17,804 nt of DNA from NCBI GenBank assembly GCA_002409285.1, contig DHUT01000040.1, forward strand, positions 1 through 17,804, given 5' to 3'. The position numbers were made by a program, and so were the translations under genes. Shown here one piece after another: positions 14,007 through 17,804 of the stretch. Source of the stretch: Firmicutes bacterium UBA5227 (lineage in GTDB: Bacteria; Bacillota; Clostridia; Tissierellales; Sedimentibacteraceae). Under the pieces are notes generated by a model. The model did no database searches. It worked only from the letters and a program-made list of their open reading frames with translations, and was not told the DNA's origin. Every line of letters starts with the position of its first letter. The stretch's first letter is position 1.

Positions 14007-15851
14007 TTAAACAGAAATTTTCACATTAAATTCTTCCATCCATATATTAAGCTGAATGAAGTAGGCTATCAACTGAGGACCTGTCATCAGCTGACCGTAC
14101 CATGGCTTGGTGAAAGATTTTCCTCCGGATTCAACTATTTCATTTATCCTTTCCTTGTCAATGAGCTGGTATATGGGGGAGCTGCTTTTTGACATTATTT
14201 CCTTCATCCATTTTTGTACTGCATTTGTGTAGTCAATATGATGAGTTTTGGGGTAGGGGCTTTTTTTTCTGTCAATTATATCCTCCGGCAATATACTTCT
14301 CATTGCCTCTCTGAGAAGTCCCTTTTCTCTTCCATTGTAGAATTTGATGGCATTAGGAATATTAAATGCATATTCCACCAATCGGTAATCTGCAAAAGGA
14401 ACTCTTACCTCAAGACTGTTAGCCATGCTCATGCGGTCCTTCCTGTTGAGCAGAGTAATCATAAACCATTTTATGTTCAGGTAAAAAAGCTCTCTCATCC
14501 TTGATTCTTCCTTTGATTCACCTTTGAGTTTTGAAACCCTGCTGATTGTGTCATTGTATTTTTGATTGACATACTCCTCCAGAGGAAGATAAGAAAGCTC
14601 CTTATTCAACAGTTCACGCCTTTCCTTAACAGACTTCGACCAGGGGAAGGTATCGGCATTTATGTCTTCAGCCCTTGTAAACCACGGATATCCTCCAAAG
14701 ATTTCATCTGCACATTCACCTGACAGTGCAACGGTAAAATCCTTTCTTATTTCCCTGCAGAAGAGCAGAAGAGATGAATCAATATCAGCCATGCCCGGCA
14801 GATCGTTTGCCGTAACTGCATCCTTTAAGGTTTCCACAAGCTTAATGTTATCAAGTACTACCGTATGATGGCTGCTTTTCAGGCATTCGGACATTCTTTC
14901 CGCAAAGAACTGGTCGGATGTGGGCTGGAACAAATTGGACTCAAAATATTTGTCATTATCTTTGTAATCAATTGAATAAGTGTTTAAAGTACCTCTGTTG
15001 TGCTCTTTAAAATAATTGGAAGCAATAGCAGATATGGCACTTGAATCCAACCCGCCTGAAAGGAAAGTACAAAGAGGAACATCCGAAACCAATTGCCTTT
15101 CAACTGCGTCAACAAATAAATTTCTTACAGTGTCCCTTGTTTGTTCAAAATTTTCCTCATGAGGTTTCGCCTCCAATTTCCAGTATTCTTTAATATTTAT
15201 ATTTCCATCCTTGTATAAAAGACAATGAGCAGGAGGAATCTCATGAATATCTTTAAAAATGCCGCTGCCCAATGAACGTGCAGGCCCAAGACCGAAAATT
15301 TCCATAATTCCTTCCTCATTAATAACCGGTTCTGCCATCGGGTGAGCAAGAAGCGCCTTTATTTGCGAAGCAAATATTAGATTACCATCCTTATAGCTGT
15401 AAAATAGCGGCTTGACACCTAAATGGTCTCGTGCCAGAAATAAGGTTTTATTGTATTCATCCCATACCACAAAAGCAAAAATACCGTTAATATGGTTAAC
15501 ACATTCAGGTCCCCACTCAATATACGAAACAAGCAGTACCTCGGTATCAGAATAAGATTCAAACCTGTAGCCTTTGGCTTTAAGCTCATCTCTTACATCA
15601 TCAGTATTGTACAGTTCGCCATTGTAAACAAGAACAAACTTGTGTTCACCAATCTGCTTTGTCATAGGCTGTGCTCCGCCCTTTGCATCCACAATTATCA
15701 AACGCCTATGTCCGAGAATTATATTTTCATTTTCATAGAAGCCGGAACTGTCAGGACCTCTCGAAGCAAGCTTATCTGTCATACTTTCGAGTATTTCCAT
15801 ATTGTTAGAGATGTCCTTTTTTGTATTAATCCATCCTGCTATACCACACAT
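14007..15851 (-). CDS. asnB: Asparagine synthetase (glutamine-hydrolysing)
   Basis: AsnB makes asparagine from aspartate, ATP and glutamine. The N-terminal class II glutaminase domain has the catalytic Cys2 (MCGIAGWI), RGPDSSG (31-37), LGHRRLIIVD (46-55) and YNGELYN (76-82). The synthetase domain has the PP-loop FLSGGLDSSA (263-272) and VALSGECADEIFGGYPWF (374-391). NRKDRMSMANSLEVRVPFAD is the usual conserved region near the C-terminus. At 614 residues it is of normal length with all key residues. GGAGG lies just before the ATG. The upstream gap is only about 105 bp, with no room for a T-box, so if asparagine supply controls it, the mechanism is not visible. No clear terminator follows it. 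Confidence 0.96.
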   Translation of the reverse strand: MCGIAGWINTKKDISNNMEILESMTDKLASRGPDSSGFYENENIILGHRRLIIVDAKGGAQPMTKQIGEHKFVLVYNGELYNTDDVRDELKAKGYRFESYSDTEVLLVSYIEWGPECVNHINGIFAFVVWDEYNKTLFLARDHLGVKPLFYSYKDGNLIFASQIKALLAHPMAEPVINEEGIMEIFGLGPARSLGSGIFKDIHEIPPAHCLLYKDGNINIKEYWKLEAKPHEENFEQTRDTVRNLFVDAVERQLVSDVPLCTFLSGGLDSSAISAIASNYFKEHNRGTLNTYSIDYKDNDKYFESNLFQPTSDQFFAERMSECLKSSHHTVVLDNIKLVETLKDAVTANDLPGMADIDSSLLLFCREIRKDFTVALSGECADEIFGGYPWFTRAEDINADTFPWSKSVKERRELLNKELSYLPLEEYVNQKYNDTISRVSKLKGESKEESRMRELFYLNIKWFMITLLNRKDRMSMANSLEVRVPFADYRLVEYAFNIPNAIKFYNGREKGLLREAMRSILPEDIIDRKKSPYPKTHHIDYTNAVQKWMKEIMSKSSSPIYQLIDKERINEIVESGGKSFTKPWYGQLMTGPQLIAYFIQLNIWMEEFNVKISV

Positions 15852-15934
15852 ATAATGCCTCCTTATTAATCTGAATAAAATAATTTTATGTAGTCTGGTA
15901 ATTATTGTTCCATAAAAATCTTATTTCATAACAG

Positions 15935-15962
15935 AAATAAAAAGATAGGCTGGGACCTATCT
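15935..15962 (-). terminator. Rho-independent terminator of the acidic-protein gene
   Basis: On the minus strand AGATAGG and CCTATCT (plus 15956-15962 and 15943-15949) form a 7-bp stem with a 6-nt loop, followed by TTTTTATTTC. The stop codon TAG is part of the stem. It separates this gene from asnB downstream. Confidence 0.85.
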
Positions 15963-16760
15963 CTTTGCATTTATGTTTTCCATGTATTTATCAACATTGT
16001 TTACAGCTTCATTTTTCAAATAACCTATTAATTCATTTTCATCAGCTATAGACGCTATGTCAATGTGACCGGGAACCTTTGACGATATTATAATCAGATA
16101 TTTATTATCATCTAATTTTTTTACGCTGGTGGTTTCAATGAGTATTTCTTTCATGACGGTGATTCCATCAAGAGGATAGCTGTGATCTTCATCATTATCC
16201 ATGTCGTCATAATCATCATCTGTTTCTTCTTCTATTTCAACTTCTTCTGTTTCATCAAGCTCGTCAATATGCACCTCAGTATAAGGGCTTTCAAGGTTGT
16301 AATCCTGAATTTCAATCTGCATTGCTGCAATATATCCGTGCTTTTCCTTGTAAAGATAAGTTGTTACGACTTCAGCCCAATTTTCCGCAATATCAAATAG
16401 ATTTTTTTCCTTATCATAAGCAATACAGCCATTTTTAAAGTAATCCAAATCGTCATAAAAAACACTTTCTTCAAGCTCAAGAGCTAAATTGTATTCTTCG
16501 TTTAAGATCTCAATTGCATCCTCAAAGGTGTCATAGCTGAAATTTAAAAGACTTTTGGTTATTAACTCTTTTAGTTTTTCATTTAAAATTTCTGCATTAA
16601 GGCCTTCAGTATTCCTCACCAGGATTATCCTGTAATAATCCTTTACAGTAACCTGATTTTTAAAATTAATGTCATCTGCAATATAATAAAAATCTAAGCA
16701 GCCATTTTCCATGGTATATTTGTTAATCTCTTCTTCAAATTCTTTAAAAAGTTTTTTCAT
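15957..16760 (-). CDS. Hypothetical acidic protein
   Basis: I do not recognise this 267-residue protein. It is soluble in appearance, with no signal peptide or membrane segment. Residues 1-160 are a charged alpha/beta region (KDYYRIILVRNTEGLNAE, then FYDDLDYFKNGCIAYDKE). Residues about 165-193 form a run composed mostly of Asp and Glu (IDELDETEEVEIEEE, DDDYDDMDNDE), probably a flexible linker. Residues 194-267 form a second small region with ITVMKEILIETTSV and KYLIIISSKVPG strands. GGAGCT precedes the ATG. It has its own terminator, so it is a single-gene unit upstream of asnB. The acidic linker joining two ordered parts suggests an adaptor-like role, but this is speculative. Confidence 0.8.
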   Translation of the reverse strand: MKKLFKEFEEEINKYTMENGCLDFYYIADDINFKNQVTVKDYYRIILVRNTEGLNAEILNEKLKELITKSLLNFSYDTFEDAIEILNEEYNLALELEESVFYDDLDYFKNGCIAYDKEKNLFDIAENWAEVVTTYLYKEKHGYIAAMQIEIQDYNLESPYTEVHIDELDETEEVEIEEETDDDYDDMDNDEDHSYPLDGITVMKEILIETTSVKKLDDNKYLIIISSKVPGHIDIASIADENELIGYLKNEAVNNVDKYMENINAKR

Positions 16761-16886
16761 AAACAGCTCCTACTAAAAAATAATTCATTAACATGTTATC
16801 ATTAAATATATTTTATGACAATGATTTATTGATGAAAACCTTTTTTAATGATATTTTATGTGATATAATAATTATACATCGGCGTG

Positions 16887-16912
16887 AAGTAAGCGGGATT
16901 AGGCTCGCACTT
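16887..16912 (+). other. Small GC-rich hairpin in the leader of the acetyltransferase gene
   Basis: GCGGG (16893-16897) pairs with CTCGC (16904-16908), and AAGT (16887-16890) with ACTT (16909-16912) across an AA bulge. It lies just after a TATAAT (16864-16869) in otherwise AT-rich DNA, so it may be in the 5' leader. Apart from this, the 16761-16954 interval shows no gene. Confidence 0.35.
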
Positions 16913-16954
16913 ATAATATAATGTAAAAAACAAGATTTATACAGGGAGGAAACT

Positions 16955-17485
16955 ATGTTAGAAACTAAAAGACTATATTTGGATTATGCGAAAGAATCTG
17001 ATATAGAAGATATTATGAAACTGGAAAATCACAAGGACAACAGGGATTTCGTATGGAAAGGAACTTACGAAGAACATAAGAAGGAAATTGAAAGCAAGGA
17101 TTTTCTGCTTTATGTTATTAAAGAAAAAGATACGGTTGAAACAGCAGGGTTTGCTTTGATTCACCTGGACTATAAATCCGAAAGATTTGAACTCCGAAGA
17201 TTTGTTATTTCCAGGAAAGGCTTGGGATACGGCAAAGAAGTCATAAATGCATTATTTAAGCTAACTTTTGAGGAACTGAATATGAACCGTTTTTGGCTTG
17301 ATGTGTATCCCGACAACCATGTCGGAATAAAACTTTACGAAAGCGCAGGAATGCACCGGGACGGCATACTGAGACAAAACTATAAATCAGAAAGAGGCTA
17401 TTTAGATCAGGTAATATATTCAATGCTTAAAAGTGAATATTACCAAATGGCTGAAACTGAAAATAATATAGTTAAGGAATATTGA
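16955..17485 (+). CDS. GNAT family N-acetyltransferase (RimJ/RimL type)
   Basis: This 176-residue protein has the GNAT fold of the RimJ/RimL-like (Acetyltransf_3) subgroup, which acetylates amino groups of proteins or small molecules using acetyl-CoA. It opens with the typical LETKRLYLDYAKESDIEDI strand-helix. Motif A is in VISRKGLGYGKEVINAL (84-100), with the RxxGxG pyrophosphate loop at 87-92. Motif B follows as RFWLDVYPDNHVGIKLYESAGM (112-133), where Asn121 and Tyr128 are the usual late-strand residues. The C-terminus lacks further domains. GGGAGG lies 5 bases before the ATG. The substrate cannot be named: neighbours are unrelated and no resistance gene is close. Confidence 0.92.
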   Translation: MLETKRLYLDYAKESDIEDIMKLENHKDNRDFVWKGTYEEHKKEIESKDFLLYVIKEKDTVETAGFALIHLDYKSERFELRRFVISRKGLGYGKEVINALFKLTFEELNMNRFWLDVYPDNHVGIKLYESAGMHRDGILRQNYKSERGYLDQVIYSMLKSEYYQMAETENNIVKEY

Positions 17486-17489
17486 CAAC

Positions 17490-17582
17490 ATGAAAGAATT
17501 AGAAAATTTATTCGAGTCTTTCCCTGAGACAGAGACTAGAAGATTTTTATTAGTAATGTTGTTTAATAGCGACTTGTATTAA
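17490..17582 (+). CDS. Possible 30-residue ORF of unknown function
   Basis: The frame MKELENLFESFPETETRRFLL... begins five bases after the acetyltransferase stop and ends at TAA 17580-17582. The only ribosome-site-like sequence is AAGGA about 12 bases upstream. It is amphipathic and charged, with no membrane segment. The end overlaps the -35 of the toxin promoter. It could be a real small gene, the remnant of a longer one, or chance. Confidence 0.3.
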   Translation: MKELENLFESFPETETRRFLLVMLFNSDLY

Positions 17583-17602
17583 CAAAAGAAATAGTGTAAA
17601 AT
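17574..17602 (+). promoter_or_regulatory. Promoter of the small toxin gene
   Basis: TTGTAT (17574-17579) and TAAAAT (17597-17602) are 17 bp apart, so the transcript should start near 17609 and carry a leader of nearly 80 nt before the toxin ATG. Confidence 0.55.
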
Positions 17603-17686
17603 ATTGTCAGAATAGGTAGAGCAGGGTATGGTTGATACATCCTGATGAAAGGAGGATAAAACTCCAAGTAATAGGAGGTGAAGCCT

Positions 17687-17767
17687 ATGTCTGTATATGA
17701 AACATTAACATTAATGATTGCATTTGCAATGTTAATTGTAGTTGTCATAAACGGACAAAAAAAGTAA
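17687..17767 (+). CDS. Putative holin-like toxin (Hol_Tox family, type I toxin)
   Basis: A 26-residue peptide starts at ATG 17687 after a strong AGGAGGTG (17673-17680) at 6-base spacing. It reads MSVYETLTLMIAFAMLIVVV followed by a short polar tail ending in QKK. MSVYE..TLMIAF is the hallmark of the putative holin-like toxin family (Hol_Tox) found in many Firmicutes, related in design to TxpA/BsrG-type peptides: a single transmembrane helix (about 7-22) with a positive C-terminus that inserts in the host membrane. Such peptides are normally held off by an antisense RNA. Here the stop codon lies within a hairpin that is a terminator on the opposite strand, consistent with a converging antisense transcript. 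The antitoxin itself would lie beyond the window edge. Confidence 0.8.
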   Translation: MSVYETLTLMIAFAMLIVVVINGQKK

Positions 17768-17793
17768 TTACCCTGTTGGGCCAGAGTAATTAC
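17757..17793 (-). terminator. Terminator on the minus strand overlapping the toxin 3' end
   Basis: GTAATTAC (17764-17771) pairs with GTAATTAC (17786-17793), and CTG (17773-17775) with CAG (17782-17784), around a 6-nt loop. Seven A residues at 17757-17763 become seven U residues directly after the stem in a minus-strand transcript. On the plus strand only AAACAACTTTT follows, so it works better leftward. The toxin TAA lies in the stem. Confidence 0.7.
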
Positions 17794-17804
17794 AAACAAC
17801 TTTT

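Noticed and set aside
15852..15956. T-box riboswitch before asnB
   Set aside because: The gap is about 105 bp, too short for a T-box, and no specifier loop or TGGNACC-like T-box sequence is visible.
17563..17799. 78-codon minus-strand ORF opposite the toxin
   Set aside because: It lacks a ribosome site and spans the toxin promoter and leader; the minus-strand terminator lies within its own 5' end, so it would not be transcribed as a whole.
1..17804. CRISPR array, insertion sequence, tRNA or rRNA gene
   Set aside because: No regularly spaced direct repeats, transposase ORFs, cloverleaf-like segments or rRNA signatures were seen on either strand.

Overview
The window is AT-rich DNA from a low-GC, endospore-forming, Gram-positive anaerobe of the Clostridia/Tissierellia type. 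The signs are a divergent alpha/beta small acid-soluble spore protein, strong AGGAGG-type ribosome binding sites, U-tract terminators, copper-amine-oxidase-N/WG-repeat surface proteins, an LCP-family protein and a G5-3D wall protein. A genus such as Sedimentibacter is a guess only; no rRNA or tRNA is present to fix it.

Layout. (1) 1-1600: the 3' part of a flavoprotein dehydrogenase (+), a bidirectional terminator, then on the minus strand msrB followed by a remnant of a short-chain dehydrogenase cut down to its first 17 codons. (2) 1600-4400: a gene-free stretch with a possible piece of a glycine-riboswitch aptamer, a secreted WG-repeat/copper-amine-oxidase-N surface protein with its terminator, and a start-less ORF fragment on the minus strand. 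(3) 4335-8211: a 15-bp inverted repeat in front of an ftsH-family gene, then a family 8 glycosyltransferase and a pyridoxal/pyridoxamine kinase. (4) 8340-12140: a structured leader before a membrane-anchored G5-3D protein, then udk-rnmV-rsmA and a PduO-type cobalamin adenosyltransferase. The order G5/3D - rnmV - rsmA matches the yabE-rnmV-ksgA neighbourhood of Bacillus, with udk lying between. (5) 12170-13170: an LCP (LytR-CpsA-Psr) wall-polymer ligase that probably starts with TTG. (6) 13170-15851, minus strand: the spore protein, a Cys/Gly-rich repeat protein, and asparagine synthetase. (7) 15935-16760: an unrecognised acidic protein (minus). (8) 16955-17804: a GNAT acetyltransferase, a possible 30-codon ORF, and a 26-residue membrane peptide of the putative holin-like (type I) toxin family with its own promoter, a leader that can fold at the Shine-Dalgarno, and a 3' hairpin that is a terminator on the opposite strand.

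Most of the window is housekeeping: envelope proteins (FtsH, GT8, 3D protein, LCP), ribosome maturation (RNase M5 for 5S rRNA, RsmA for 16S rRNA), cofactor and nucleotide salvage, oxidative repair (MsrB) and sporulation. The items most worth following are the small toxin locus at the right edge, the undescribed Cys-rich LGTGG-repeat protein beside the spore protein, the structured leader at 8375-8526, and the cluster of decayed pieces (SDR, orphan C-terminus, aptamer-like segment) in the first 4.3 kb.
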